Shown: positions 44,145-53,672, counted from the stretch's first letter. The stretch: DNA of 64,000 nucleotides from Defluviitalea saccharophila (GCF_038396635.1 NZ_CP121687.1:1116001-1180000), one strand, 5' to 3'. Translations and numbers: made by a program. Notes: generated by a model not told the origin, from the sequence alone.

Positions 44145-45065
44145 TTATACTATAGATAAATTATCAGGGTAGATTCCTTCTTCTTGCATTTTGGTGATGG
44201 CTTCTACGATTTTATCTTTATCCTCTCGGTAAGTTACCCCATACCATCTGTCTTTAGATTCAAGAACCTTTACCAGAGCTTTTTTGCTTTTTATAAGATT
44301 ATTCACAACCTCCGGTATATAAAATTCTGCCTTTTCAGGATTGTTTTTTAAGGCTTCATCTAAAAAAGCCGGGAAGGCAGCCTTTAGTTCTTCCATTATA
44401 CTGGGCGTAAATCCCCATAAATTCATAGATACGATGCTTTTATCAGGAAGGGTAACCCAATGGGATCCATCCTCCGTATACTGAATGAGTCCATCTCTTT
44501 TTTCAATTCGGGTACGCTCATGAATCGTCTTCAAATAACCGTTTTCGTCGGTAGTACATACGCCTCTTGCCACATGTCCATGATCTGTAAGAGTATTTTC
44601 TAATATATAGCCCACCATAGCATAACGGTAATAGTCATCATCTTCCGTATTTATGAGAAAATCATAAATCAGCTTAAATGCATTTTTGCCGTAATAGTCG
44701 TCTGCATTAATAACGGCAAAAGGACCGTCTATGAGGTCTCGACATGCGAGAATTGCATGACCGGTCCCCCAGGGTTTGGCTCTGCCTTCTGGTACTTTAT
44801 ACCCTTCAGGAAGATCGTCTATTTCCTGATAAGCATAGACCAACTCTACATTCTTAGATATTCTGTCTCCTATAATCTGCTTAAAATCGCTTTCCATTTC
44901 TTTTTTTATAACACAGATGACCTTCTTAAAACCTGCTTTTCTTGCATCAAAAATTGAAAAATCCATTATGATTTCCCCGTTCTTTCCAACGGGTTCTATC
45001 TGCTTAAGACCTCCAAACCTGCTGCCCATGCCGGCGGCCATTACAACTAATGCTGGTTCTTTCAT
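44145..45065 (-). CDS. Sugar-phosphate nucleotidyltransferase
   Basis: 306 residues with the NTP-transferase fold: MAAGMGSRFGGLKQIEPVG (nucleotide loop, about 9-27), PWGTGHAILACRD and NADDYYG (metal Asp). It builds an NDP-sugar from NTP and a sugar 1-phosphate. It differs from GalU in length and details, so the sugar is not predictable. It lies 41 bp downstream of galE on the same strand, so the two probably act in sugar-nucleotide supply for surface polysaccharide. Confidence 0.85.
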   Translation of the reverse strand: MKEPALVVMAAGMGSRFGGLKQIEPVGKNGEIIMDFSIFDARKAGFKKVICVIKKEMESDFKQIIGDRISKNVELVYAYQEIDDLPEGYKVPEGRAKPWGTGHAILACRDLIDGPFAVINADDYYGKNAFKLIYDFLINTEDDDYYRYAMVGYILENTLTDHGHVARGVCTTDENGYLKTIHERTRIEKRDGLIQYTEDGSHWVTLPDKSIVSMNLWGFTPSIMEELKAAFPAFLDEALKNNPEKAEFYIPEVVNNLIKSKKALVKVLESKDRWYGVTYREDKDKIVEAITKMQEEGIYPDNLSIV

Positions 45066-45106
45066 AGAAATCTCCTCTGTTTATAATAATTTAAATTGAT
45101 ACTCAA

Positions 45107-46120
45107 TTACTCTTCGTAGCCATTAGGATTTTGAAGCTGCCAACGCCAGCTGTCCTCACACATTTTTTCTAAACCGAACTTAGCTTCCCAGTTTAACTCA
45201 TTTTTAGCTTTAGCAGGATCGGCATAACATTGGGCTATATCCCCTGGTCGGCGTGCAACGATTTCAAAGGGGATATTTCTGCCAGACACTTTTTCAAAGG
45301 CATGTATCATTTCCAATACAGAATATCCTGTACCTGTTCCCAGATTGTATACAACTAAGCCACAGTTTTGTTTTAATTTATTAAGGGCTGCTACATGTCC
45401 ATCCGCTAAATCCAGGACATGGATGTAATCCCGGACTCCCGTGCCGTCCTTGGTCTCATAGTCTCCACCAAATACTTGCAGCTTCTTTAGTTTACCCACT
45501 GCGACCTGGGTAATATACGGTACAAGATTATTTGGAATGCCCTTTGGGTCTTCTCCAATCAAACCGCTTTCATGGGCTCCAATGGGATTAAAATATCTAA
45601 GGATCGCAATGTTCATGTCCGGAGCGGCATGATGTACATCCCTTAATATCTGCTCAATCATAAGCTTTGTCTGCCCATAGGGATTCGTAGCAGAAAGGGG
45701 AAAATCCTCCCTGATAGGAACTGACTTTGGCAATCCATACACAGTTGCAGAAGAGCTGAATACAAAGTTCTTAACGCCGTACTTTTGCATCGTCTCTAAT
45801 ACAACAATGGCAGACTGTATGTTATTATCATAGTATCTAAGGGGAATTGCTACCGATTCACCTACCGCTTTATAAGCTGCAAAGTGAATCACGGCATCTA
45901 TTTGCTCATTTTGAAAAATCTCCTCTACTTCAGCTCGATTGCACATATCGGCATGATAAAATTTTAATTTTCTTCCTACGATTTTTTCAACCCGCTTGAT
46001 GGCTTCTGTTTTACTATTATAAAGGTTATCAGCTATTACAATATCAAACCCGTTTTCAATCAAGCGAATACACGTATGACTTCCTATATATCCTGCTCCT
46101 CCGGTTACTAATACTCTCAT
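45107..46120 (-). CDS. galE: UDP-glucose 4-epimerase
   Basis: 337 residues, complete GalE: NAD motif GGAGYIGSH (residues 7-15), SSSATVYG with the catalytic Ser/Thr, YGQTKLMIE (YxxxK catalytic pair), YFNPIGAHESG and a C-terminal PGDIAQCYADPAKA. It interconverts UDP-glucose and UDP-galactose. The start at 46120 is set by AAGGAG 9 nt upstream; the frame to 46198 would overlap the HAD gene. 13 bp separate it from the HAD gene. Confidence 0.95.
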   Translation of the reverse strand: MRVLVTGGAGYIGSHTCIRLIENGFDIVIADNLYNSKTEAIKRVEKIVGRKLKFYHADMCNRAEVEEIFQNEQIDAVIHFAAYKAVGESVAIPLRYYDNNIQSAIVVLETMQKYGVKNFVFSSSATVYGLPKSVPIREDFPLSATNPYGQTKLMIEQILRDVHHAAPDMNIAILRYFNPIGAHESGLIGEDPKGIPNNLVPYITQVAVGKLKKLQVFGGDYETKDGTGVRDYIHVLDLADGHVAALNKLKQNCGLVVYNLGTGTGYSVLEMIHAFEKVSGRNIPFEIVARRPGDIAQCYADPAKAKNELNWEAKFGLEKMCEDSWRWQLQNPNGYEE

Positions 46121-46133
46121 GACGCCCGTCTCC

Positions 46134-46733
46134 TTATAATATTCCGTTTTTCTTAAAGTACTCCTTAAGCTCATCGCTGCCGCAAAATTGGTGGGCAACT
46201 ATTCCTGCTTCCTGTGCTCCTTTTACGTTCTCTGCCAAGTCGTCGATAAATACACACTCACTGCCTATTAAATCAAATCTTTCCAGGAATCTCTCAAAGA
46301 TTTCTTTTTGAGGTTTTAATAAACGCTCCTTGGCAGAAATAAAAAAGCCATCAAAAAGTTTAAACATCTCTACCTGGGGCTGATACTGATAAAACCTCAA
46401 ACTCGTATTAGAAAGAAGATAGAGCTTGTAACCTTTTTCCTTTAGTAATGCTACCAACTCCGGCATGCCTTCTATCGGAGTTAAATCTGTATGCCAGTTG
46501 TCCATGGTTTTTTGTACATATTCAGCATATTGCGGAATTCTGGCTTGTACCCTTTTTACCGCTTCCTCCTCAGTAATGGCTCCTGCATCCAGCATAATCC
46601 ATTCTTCACTAAATAAAAATTCTTTTAATAACGCTTCTCCGATAGCCTCATCGGTTGTGATAGTTTTTACATATTCTTTAGGCCTATACGATAACAGTAC
46701 ATTTCCCATGTCAAACACAATATTCTTAATCAT
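46134..46733 (-). CDS. HAD-family phosphatase
   Basis: 199 residues of HAD subfamily IA: motif I DMGNV (8-12; the usual second Asp is Asn), motif II LLSNTS, motif III KPQKEIFERF and motif IV FIDDLAENV. The DMGNV form matches YihX-type sugar-phosphate phosphatases (e.g. alpha-glucose-1-phosphate). The position between a two-component regulator and galE fits sugar-phosphate metabolism. Confidence 0.85.
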   Translation of the reverse strand: MIKNIVFDMGNVLLSYRPKEYVKTITTDEAIGEALLKEFLFSEEWIMLDAGAITEEEAVKRVQARIPQYAEYVQKTMDNWHTDLTPIEGMPELVALLKEKGYKLYLLSNTSLRFYQYQPQVEMFKLFDGFFISAKERLLKPQKEIFERFLERFDLIGSECVFIDDLAENVKGAQEAGIVAHQFCGSDELKEYFKKNGIL

Positions 46734-46765
46734 TTATTCATCCTCCGTCCTAATGATGCCTATTA

Positions 46766-47557
46766 TTAGTTCAATTTATTTCTAAATTCTTTAGGAGATA
46801 TGCCTACAAGTTTTTTGAAAATAACACTAAAATATCTTTGATCCTTATAACCTACCATATTTGCAATTTCATGAATCTTTACATCGGATTCCTGCAAAAG
46901 CTTACAAGCTTTCTTGACACGATAGTAAGTGAGATAATCTAAAAAAGTTTGTCCTACATTGGCCTTGAACACTCGGCTCAGATAACTTTCGCTGATAAAA
47001 AGGCTGTCTGCAGCCGACTTCAGACTGATATCCTTCTGATAATTTTCTTTGATGTATTTGATTGCTTTTGCAGTATAATCATTGTCATCTTCATGCTCCG
47101 GAATGATGTACTCTTTAAAAAGCATCACCCGGCTGTCCGTTAAATCATCCATCTTGTTTTGGATTTTATCAAGAGTTTTTTTATTCTGAACTTCCTGACA
47201 CGTATGGCTTAAGGCATTATATAAATCTTCATCATCTATTGGTTTCACCAGAAAATCTCTTACACCCAGTTTTAATGCCTGCCTTGCATACTCAAATTCA
47301 CTATATCCGGAAATGATAATAAATTCCGATTTACATCCTTCTGCTTTTAAAGCTTCTATCATTTTAATGCCGTCTAAACCGGGCATACGAACATCCGTAA
47401 TAACGATATCAGGATTCATATTCCTGATTACTTCAATGCCCTCCATGCCATTAGACGCCTCTCCTACGACTTCACAGTTAAATCGATGCCAGTCCGTTGT
47501 AAGTATAAGTCCTTTTTTGACCAGCATTTCATCTTCTACGACTACTACTTTTATCAT
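46766..47557 (-). CDS. AraC-type response regulator (YesN-like)
   Basis: 263 residues: receiver domain (EDEMLVKKGL acidic pocket, DVRMPGLDG with the phospho-Asp at about 55, K at about 105) and a C-terminal AraC DNA-binding domain (about 160-263; DISLKSAADSLFISESYLSRVFK and a GYKDQRYFSVIFKKLVGISP second helix-turn-helix). It overlaps the kinase gene by 4 nt. Likely target: the adjacent ABC importer operon, which has 21-bp-spaced direct repeats upstream. Confidence 0.92.
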   Translation of the reverse strand: MIKVVVVEDEMLVKKGLILTTDWHRFNCEVVGEASNGMEGIEVIRNMNPDIVITDVRMPGLDGIKMIEALKAEGCKSEFIIISGYSEFEYARQALKLGVRDFLVKPIDDEDLYNALSHTCQEVQNKKTLDKIQNKMDDLTDSRVMLFKEYIIPEHEDDNDYTAKAIKYIKENYQKDISLKSAADSLFISESYLSRVFKANVGQTFLDYLTYYRVKKACKLLQESDVKIHEIANMVGYKDQRYFSVIFKKLVGISPKEFRNKLN

Positions 47558-49341
47558 GATGCAGTGCCTCCTCTTTCTCCTTCGTTCACTTGTTTAAAAG
47601 GCATTGTAATCCGTGTAGTAGTTCCTACATTTTCCTTGCTTTTGATATCAAGGCCGTATTCCTGACCATAATAAAGCTTGATACGTTTATCAACATTTTT
47701 AATGCCTATACTTTCTTTATGATCGTCCCCTTCATAATCTGCTTGTTTCAATTTACCAAGGTCCTCTTCATTAATGCCTATTCCATCATCAATAATCTCA
47801 AAAATAATTGTATCTTCTTCTTTTGTTCCCTTAATAACCAATTTTGCGTTTCCGATTTTATTTTCTATACCATGAATAATAGCGTTCTCCACCAAGGGCT
47901 GAATAATAAATTTTGGAACCACGCAGTCCATAATATCCTCATCAACGCGAATATCCACTTCAAATTTATCTCCATAGCGAATTTTTTGTATGGACAAATA
48001 ACTTTTTACAAGATTAATTTCTTCACGAATGGGGATCGTATCATCCTGATTATTGATGCTGTTTTTTAATAAACGTCCCAGTTGAGATACCATAATGACA
48101 ATATCCTCTACCCCGTTAAGTTTTGCTAACCATTTAATAGAATCCAATGTATTGTATAAAAAGTGGGGGTTAATCTGAGCATGAAGGGCTTTAATTTCCG
48201 ATAACCTTAAACGATTCTGCTTTTCCAGGTTGGTTTCATACAAGATATTCAGCTTATCAAGGGTCATATTAAAATGATCCGCAATGAAACCAAATTCATC
48301 ATCTTTTTGAACAGGTACACGGGCAGTAGTATCTCCTTGCTGCACTTTTTTCATAACCTCCACAATTTGATTAAGCGGACGGGTAAGGGCACGGACAATG
48401 ACCGGTGAAAGTCCTAGACACAGCAGTATCGCAACGGTTGCTACAATGAGCGTAGTAATTGCAATATAGTTATTATTCATAACTACAAGATCTACCCCTA
48501 CAGATGAAATAATGATAAAAGGAATATCGCCTTTCATCTCCTTCCAGGTAACCAGGCGCTTTGGTTTTTCTAAATCAAAAGATTTAGTAGATCTTGACGA
48601 TAGCAAAAGATTTCTTAAATCGGAATTTAAAAATTTATCGTTTGTATTAAAGATATCATCATATAAAATGTAATAGTTTTTATCTATGACCGTATAGGAT
48701 ACCGACTGCATCATACCGGATGAGGTAAAAATAGTTCGAAAAACCTCTTCGGGTATATCAATCATACAATATCCAATAATCTTCCCATCTTTTTTAATAT
48801 TATGGGCTATGGTCATACAATAGGTTTTGCCAAATGGTGATATAAAATGATTAGGATATACGATCATTCCTTCACTTCTATTGAGTGCACGAAAAATACC
48901 CCAATCTGGATGGTCTTGTACATCGTAAATATCCGGCAAAAATGAAGTACTCAGATTAAAGGTACCATCTGCTTTTACCACATGCATCGTAACACTTGCA
49001 GATTTACCCGCCAGCAGTATATACATCTTTTGATATAATGTAGTATGCTTCTCTTCTAAGATTTCATCGGAACTAAGTATTCCGATCACTTCGTCATCTA
49101 AGGAGAAATAGGATATGGCCATTTCATATTCTTTAATAGTCTGCTCCAAGTTCGCTATAGAATTTTCCAGTATGGTATTGGACTGACGTTTTAAATCCAC
49201 CATGAAATTTTGAAAAGAAAAAGTATACGCCAGGATGCTGAATGAAAGAACAGGAACAATACTAATCACCGCAAAACAAATATAAAGCTTTGCAAAAAAA
49301 CTGAGATGTACTTTTTGTTTAAGTTCTTTCATTTTTCTCAT
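47554..49341 (-). CDS. Sensor histidine kinase (YesM/LytS class)
   Basis: 595 residues: a membrane helix (about 12-35), an extracytoplasmic Cache-like sensor (about 36-290), a second helix (about 292-315), HAMP (about 316-370), a His_kinase domain with INPHFLYNTLDSIKWL (phospho-accepting His) and an HATPase domain (NAIIHGIE, DDGIGI, GIGIKNVDKRI). The Start ATG at 49341 has AAAGGTG 6 nt upstream. It signals to the coupled AraC-type regulator. Such pairs control sugar or sugar-phosphate uptake genes in Firmicutes. Confidence 0.92.
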   Translation of the reverse strand: MRKMKELKQKVHLSFFAKLYICFAVISIVPVLSFSILAYTFSFQNFMVDLKRQSNTILENSIANLEQTIKEYEMAISYFSLDDEVIGILSSDEILEEKHTTLYQKMYILLAGKSASVTMHVVKADGTFNLSTSFLPDIYDVQDHPDWGIFRALNRSEGMIVYPNHFISPFGKTYCMTIAHNIKKDGKIIGYCMIDIPEEVFRTIFTSSGMMQSVSYTVIDKNYYILYDDIFNTNDKFLNSDLRNLLLSSRSTKSFDLEKPKRLVTWKEMKGDIPFIIISSVGVDLVVMNNNYIAITTLIVATVAILLCLGLSPVIVRALTRPLNQIVEVMKKVQQGDTTARVPVQKDDEFGFIADHFNMTLDKLNILYETNLEKQNRLRLSEIKALHAQINPHFLYNTLDSIKWLAKLNGVEDIVIMVSQLGRLLKNSINNQDDTIPIREEINLVKSYLSIQKIRYGDKFEVDIRVDEDIMDCVVPKFIIQPLVENAIIHGIENKIGNAKLVIKGTKEEDTIIFEIIDDGIGINEEDLGKLKQADYEGDDHKESIGIKNVDKRIKLYYGQEYGLDIKSKENVGTTTRITMPFKQVNEGERGGTAS

Positions 49342-49416
49342 CCTGAACACCTTTCTTTTATGAATTATGATTTCATTTTACTATATTTCATTATCCCCGT
49401 CCACTTTGCTAACTTC

Positions 49417-49448
49417 AGAAAAGGAGTAGACCATAGGGCTACTCCTTC
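49417..49448 (-). terminator. Terminator after the ABC transporter operon
   Basis: A 9-bp stem (AAGGAGTAG with CTACTCCTT, 49421-49447) followed by T-rich sequence on the minus strand. It overlaps the stop of the permease gene. Confidence 0.78.
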
Positions 49449-51118
49449 TATATTACAGATACTTTACCTTTACTAATGAAGCTAAATAGCAGTAAGGACA
49501 GAATGGTTGCAATAGTCAAGATAGATGCCAAAGCTGCCGCCGTACCGAAGCTTGCACGAACTACTTCAGTATAAATTGCTACAGAAATAGTTGCTGTCTT
49601 ACCTCCATACAGCATAATACTGGAGCTTAACTCATTAATACTGGTAATCCAGCTTAAGATTGCTCCTGATATTACTCCTGGAGCCATCATCCTTGCTGTA
49701 ATTTTAAAGAATGTTTTCATCGGAGAAACTCCCAGATTTATAGAGGCTTCTTCAATACTTTGGTCAATCTGATACAGCATAGCACTACTTGAACGAATGG
49801 TATAAGGCATTTTTCGTACAACGTATGCAATGACCAAAATAGACGCAGTACCTGAAAGAATCAAAGGAGGTTGATTAAATGCTACCAATAAGCTGATACC
49901 GAGAACTGCACCTGGAATAACGTAAGGGAACATGATCAACAAATCTAAGAAGTTTGTAATCTTATCTTTCCTCTTAACTACAAGATAAGAAATGAGCATT
50001 CCTAATACTACCATAATAATGATTGCAATAGTCGAGTATACGAAAGTATTGGTAATGTTTTTAGAAAGTTTATAGAAAATCTTTTGATAACTTTCCAAGC
50101 TAAAGCCTTTTACAAAGATAGGACCGTTAGTTTTGATAAAGGAAGTAACAATTACCACGATTTGAGGTAAGAATGCAACGAAGGAAACAAACATACAAAT
50201 AGCTGTTAAGAAAATTCTTTTTCCTAAAGAAAGCTCTTCCACAATAGGTGGACGCAATGCAGTCATTACGTAATTCTTTCGTGATACAGCATATTTTTGA
50301 ATAAGAAGTACGGTGGTTGAGCATAGTACAATTATTACGCTGAGTGCTCCAGCCATATTGGCATTACCGCCCATCTCACTCATATACTCTTCATATACCA
50401 AAACTGGAAGTACCTTATAACCTTCACCAATAAGCATCGGCGTACCAAAGTCAGCCAGAGAAGACATGAATACCATGATTGCACCTGCTGTTAATGTCGG
50501 CATAATAACTGGTATTGTAATTGTCCAGATTCTTTTCAGTTTACTGGAACCAAGATTTTCAGCAGCTTCTTCTAAAGATCTATCAATGCTGGACATAGCA
50601 CCGGAAACATATAGATACACATAAGGGAAGAATTTAAGAGTAAATACTAGTACAATTCCGCCGAAGCCGTAAATTGGAGGTACAGTGATTCCTATTTTAC
50701 TGAATAAAGTGGTGACAAAACCGCTTCTTCCAAACATCATAATCCAGGAATATGCTCCTATAAATGGCGGAGACATAAGAGACATAATAATCAATATATT
50801 AATTAATTTCTTTCCATAAATATTATAACGGGTTGTAATGTATGCCATAGGAAGACCTATAATAACTGAAAAAAGTGTTGCAAAAAGCGAAACGGTCAAA
50901 CTGTTTTTTAAAGTTCTGTAGTAGTATTTCTTAGTAAAGAATGTTACATAATTTTGTAATGTAAAGCCACCATCTTTGGTTAGAAAACTGCGATAAAGGA
51001 TGGAAAAGAACGGATAAATAAGAAATATAAAAAAGAGTAAAATAGATAGCCACTTTACAATATTCCAAAAATCCAAACGTGATTTTAGCGATTTCTTTGT
51101 AGTGCCTTCATATGTCAT
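49448..51118 (-). CDS. Fused ABC permease (Fbp/Afu type, two BPD domains)
   Basis: 556 residues with about 12 membrane helices, two tandem permease domains. Each has an EAA coupling loop: EEAAENLGSSKLKRIWTITIPV (about 185-206) and EEASINLGVSPMKTFFKITAR (about 465-486). This fused arrangement is typical of the ferric (FbpB) and hexose-phosphate (AfuB) importers. It overlaps the ATPase gene by 4 nt. Confidence 0.9.
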   Translation of the reverse strand: MTYEGTTKKSLKSRLDFWNIVKWLSILLFFIFLIYPFFSILYRSFLTKDGGFTLQNYVTFFTKKYYYRTLKNSLTVSLFATLFSVIIGLPMAYITTRYNIYGKKLINILIIMSLMSPPFIGAYSWIMMFGRSGFVTTLFSKIGITVPPIYGFGGIVLVFTLKFFPYVYLYVSGAMSSIDRSLEEAAENLGSSKLKRIWTITIPVIMPTLTAGAIMVFMSSLADFGTPMLIGEGYKVLPVLVYEEYMSEMGGNANMAGALSVIIVLCSTTVLLIQKYAVSRKNYVMTALRPPIVEELSLGKRIFLTAICMFVSFVAFLPQIVVIVTSFIKTNGPIFVKGFSLESYQKIFYKLSKNITNTFVYSTIAIIIMVVLGMLISYLVVKRKDKITNFLDLLIMFPYVIPGAVLGISLLVAFNQPPLILSGTASILVIAYVVRKMPYTIRSSSAMLYQIDQSIEEASINLGVSPMKTFFKITARMMAPGVISGAILSWITSINELSSSIMLYGGKTATISVAIYTEVVRASFGTAAALASILTIATILSLLLFSFISKGKVSVI

Positions 51119-52200
51119 GAGAGCACCTCCGTTCCGGATTCGTTAAATAAATTAATCTTTTCAGGATTAAAGGTTAAGCTCACTTTTTGGCCTTGTTTGC
51201 GTACAAAATCAATGTCTTTTGTATATTCGTTTGCTTCTACGATTTGACCATTTGGAAGTTTGACCTCATAATTTGCAAAGTCACCAAGGAAAGTATACAT
51301 GCTGATTTCTCCCTGTAGTCCATACGCAGAAGGATCATTTAGAATAAATTGTTCAGGACGTACTGAAATCTTGATATTGCCTTCTGCTTTCTTTTTCAAT
51401 TTAATCTTAAACTCCATACCTGCATCCAGTTTTACATGGGCAGTCATATCATCATCCATCTTAACAATCTTTCCGTCCATAAAGTTTGAGATACCGATAA
51501 ATCCTGCTACAAAAGTATTCTGTGGTTTTTTATAAATCATTTCAGGCGTATCGATCTGCATTACTTTACCCTTATTAAGAATGGCTATCCTGTCTGAAAT
51601 TGCAAGGGCTTCTTCCTGGTCGTGGGTAACATATATGGTAGTGATATTAAGATCTTTCTGAAGTTTTTTAATGATGGTTCTCATTTGAACTCTCAATTTT
51701 GCATCCAGATTAGAAAGAGGTTCATCCATTAATAAAACACTAGGGCGGATAACAATAGCTCTGGCCAATGCAACACGTTGCTGCTGTCCTCCTGAAAGTT
51801 CAGAGGGCTTTCTGTCTTTGAGATTTTCAATCTGTACTAATTTCAGTGCTTCCATAACTCTGGGGCCAATTTGCTCCTTTTTTTCCTTTCGCGCTTTTAA
51901 CCCATAAGCAACGTTATCGAACACTGACATATGAGGGAAAATTGCATAATTCTGAAACACCATACCGATATCTCTTTTATGGGCTTCTATATTATTAATT
52001 ACCTTATCATCAAAGTAAATTCTTCCTTCTTCGATAGAGTTAAACCCGGCAATCATACGAAGCAATGTGGTTTTACCACACCCGGAAGGTCCTAATAAGG
52101 TGAAAAATTCCCCCTGTTTGATATCACATGAAATATGGTCAACTGCAACAAAGTCGCCATATCTTTTTACTACATCATCAATTTTAACTGTATGACTCAT
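51115..52200 (-). CDS. ABC importer ATP-binding protein (Fbp/Afu/Pot type)
   Basis: 361 residues: Walker A GPSGCGKTT (about 38-46), signature LSGGQQQRVALARA, Walker B LLMDEP, H-loop YVTHDQEEA, and a C-terminal TOBE domain (RPEQFIL and onward). It energises the adjacent permease. AAAGGAGCG lies 6-7 nt before the ATG. A strong stem-loop separates it from the binding-protein gene. Confidence 0.93.
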   Translation of the reverse strand: MSHTVKIDDVVKRYGDFVAVDHISCDIKQGEFFTLLGPSGCGKTTLLRMIAGFNSIEEGRIYFDDKVINNIEAHKRDIGMVFQNYAIFPHMSVFDNVAYGLKARKEKKEQIGPRVMEALKLVQIENLKDRKPSELSGGQQQRVALARAIVIRPSVLLMDEPLSNLDAKLRVQMRTIIKKLQKDLNITTIYVTHDQEEALAISDRIAILNKGKVMQIDTPEMIYKKPQNTFVAGFIGISNFMDGKIVKMDDDMTAHVKLDAGMEFKIKLKKKAEGNIKISVRPEQFILNDPSAYGLQGEISMYTFLGDFANYEVKLPNGQIVEANEYTKDIDFVRKQGQKVSLTFNPEKINLFNESGTEVLS

Positions 52201-52240
52201 TTTCTCGCTCCTTTATAATGTAATTTCCCTTTTAAGAATG

Positions 52241-52284
52241 CCGCGCAGGCAATGAAAAGAAGATACCTTTTCCCACCTGCGCGG
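52241..52284 (-). other. Intercistronic stem-loop between binding-protein and ATPase genes
   Basis: A perfect 9-bp GC-rich stem: CCGCGCAGG (52241-52249) with CCTGCGCGG (52276-52284). It has no T-run after it on the minus strand, so it looks like an mRNA-stabilising or partial-termination element that lets the binding protein be made in excess. Confidence 0.6.
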
Positions 52285-52336
52285 TATATATTGCTTTCTT
52301 TGGAAACTCTAATATTTTTTCTTCATTATTATTGAA

Positions 52337-53404
52337 TTATTGAACGATAACTTCCTTCCATTTATTCATGATATCTTCTTTTTGTGAGGAAGCCCATTCA
52401 AAATCGTAATCAACCATTGGAATTTCAGACATTGGTGGAAGTCCTTCTGGTGGATTGGTATCCAATCTTACTGGTCTTCTTCCAAAATCAGCAGCCATCA
52501 TGCTTTGACATTCTTTACTTAATACAAAGTTTAAGAAGATTTCTGCGTTTTCTCTGTTCTTTGATCCTTTAACCAATGCAATACCATCTGGAACTGCAGA
52601 TGTTCCTTCGGATGGATATATAATACCTACATCAGCACCAGCCTGAACATATTTAATTGCTTCTTTTTCAAGGGTTAAACCAACTGCATATTCTCCATCT
52701 GCAACTTTCTTATAAACGTCTCCAGAGGATGAAAGAATTTTGCCATCTAAGTTTGCAACTAATTTTTCAATGAATTCCCAACCTTTTCCGTCATCTTTAC
52801 CGAATGCAGTTAGCATTGTACACAGGATTGTGTAGGATGAACCGGATTTTGCAGGGTCTGCATAAGCAATTTGTCCTTTGAATTTTGGATCAATAAGATC
52901 TCCCCAGCCTTTTGGTACGTCGTTTTCAGCAACAAGTTTCTTGTTGTACATGATAACCATAGGAAGTGGTGATTCACCGGTCCACATATTGCTTGGGTCA
53001 ACATAATTTTTGTCGATATTATCAATATCTTCAGGTACGAATGTCTCAAAATAATCTGTGTAAGCTGCTAAAGAGTCAGCACCGCCGCCCCAGAAAACGT
53101 CACAAAGTGGGTTTGCACTTTCTGCTTCGATTCTCTTTAAAAGTTCCCCTGTACCTGCTGCAACTAAGTCAACTGTAATACCAGTTTTTTCTTGGAATTC
53201 TTTAATTCCTGCATTTAATGGGTCTGCAGGGTGTGGTGAGTAAACTGTAACACGCTTAGAAGCATCTCCACCTGTTTGAGCAGGTTCTTCACTGGTTGAC
53301 GGAGCAGATGGCTGCTCTTGTGTTGGCTGTTGGTTGCCTCCGCAGCCAACCATAGTTGTTGCTAGCATCATGAATACCAATAGCATACTTAAAATCTTTT
53401 TCAT
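52337..53404 (-). CDS. ABC importer substrate-binding lipoprotein (Fbp/Afu-like)
   Basis: 355 residues: a lipoprotein signal with Cys21 in MVGC, a low-complexity Q/E/S/P/T linker (about 25-50), then a type II periplasmic-binding fold (VTVYSPHPADPLNAGIKEF, FWGGGADSLAAY, AYADPAKSGSSY, DGIALVKGSKN). It belongs to the cluster that includes ferric-binding FbpA/FutA and sugar-phosphate-binding AfuA. The adjacent Tyr-Tyr pair that holds Fe3+ in FbpA is absent; no YY occurs in the protein. Substrate is therefore open (ferric iron, sugar phosphate, phosphonate). GGAGGAG precedes the ATG at 53404. Confidence 0.9.
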   Translation of the reverse strand: MKKILSMLLVFMMLATTMVGCGGNQQPTQEQPSAPSTSEEPAQTGGDASKRVTVYSPHPADPLNAGIKEFQEKTGITVDLVAAGTGELLKRIEAESANPLCDVFWGGGADSLAAYTDYFETFVPEDIDNIDKNYVDPSNMWTGESPLPMVIMYNKKLVAENDVPKGWGDLIDPKFKGQIAYADPAKSGSSYTILCTMLTAFGKDDGKGWEFIEKLVANLDGKILSSSGDVYKKVADGEYAVGLTLEKEAIKYVQAGADVGIIYPSEGTSAVPDGIALVKGSKNRENAEIFLNFVLSKECQSMMAADFGRRPVRLDTNPPEGLPPMSEIPMVDYDFEWASSQKEDIMNKWKEVIVQ

Positions 53405-53454
53405 TAATATCTCCTCCAATTCATTTTTTTTGAAGCTGTGTTACTTTTTGATAA

Positions 53455-53493
53455 ATTTATTATTACAATTTACACATTTATTATTACATTTAA
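53455..53493. promoter_or_regulatory. Tandem direct repeats with 21-bp period (possible AraC-type operator)
   Basis: ATTTATTATTACA at 53455-53467 is repeated exactly at 53476-53488, with four of the next five bases also similar. A 21-bp period (two helical turns) is what AraC-family regulators recognise. It lies about 50 bp upstream of the binding-protein gene, and an AraC-type response regulator is coded in the same cluster. Confidence 0.45.
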
Positions 53494-53607
53494 TAATGAT
53501 AAATTCAACGTGACAAACATGAACTTTTGTTTAGAATTTAGTCATCTTGTATAAAAAAACCTATTTATTATCTTATATTTATGCATTTTGCCGATAAATA
53601 ATATGCC

Positions 53608-53636
53608 TTGAATTATAAAAATAGCTGTGTTAGAAT
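53608..53636 (+). promoter_or_regulatory. Sigma-A promoter of the phosphohexomutase gene
   Basis: TTGAAT at 53608-53613, 17 nt, TAGAAT at 53631-53636, the latter preceded by TGT (extended -10). Confidence 0.72.
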
Positions 53637-53672
53637 GACACGAGTAAAAAATGCAATGTGGGAGGAATGACT

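Noticed and set aside
53455-53493. Repeats before the binding-protein gene as a CRISPR remnant
   Set aside because: Only two short AT-rich units with an 8-nt gap; no CRISPR-like length, palindromic repeat or cas genes.
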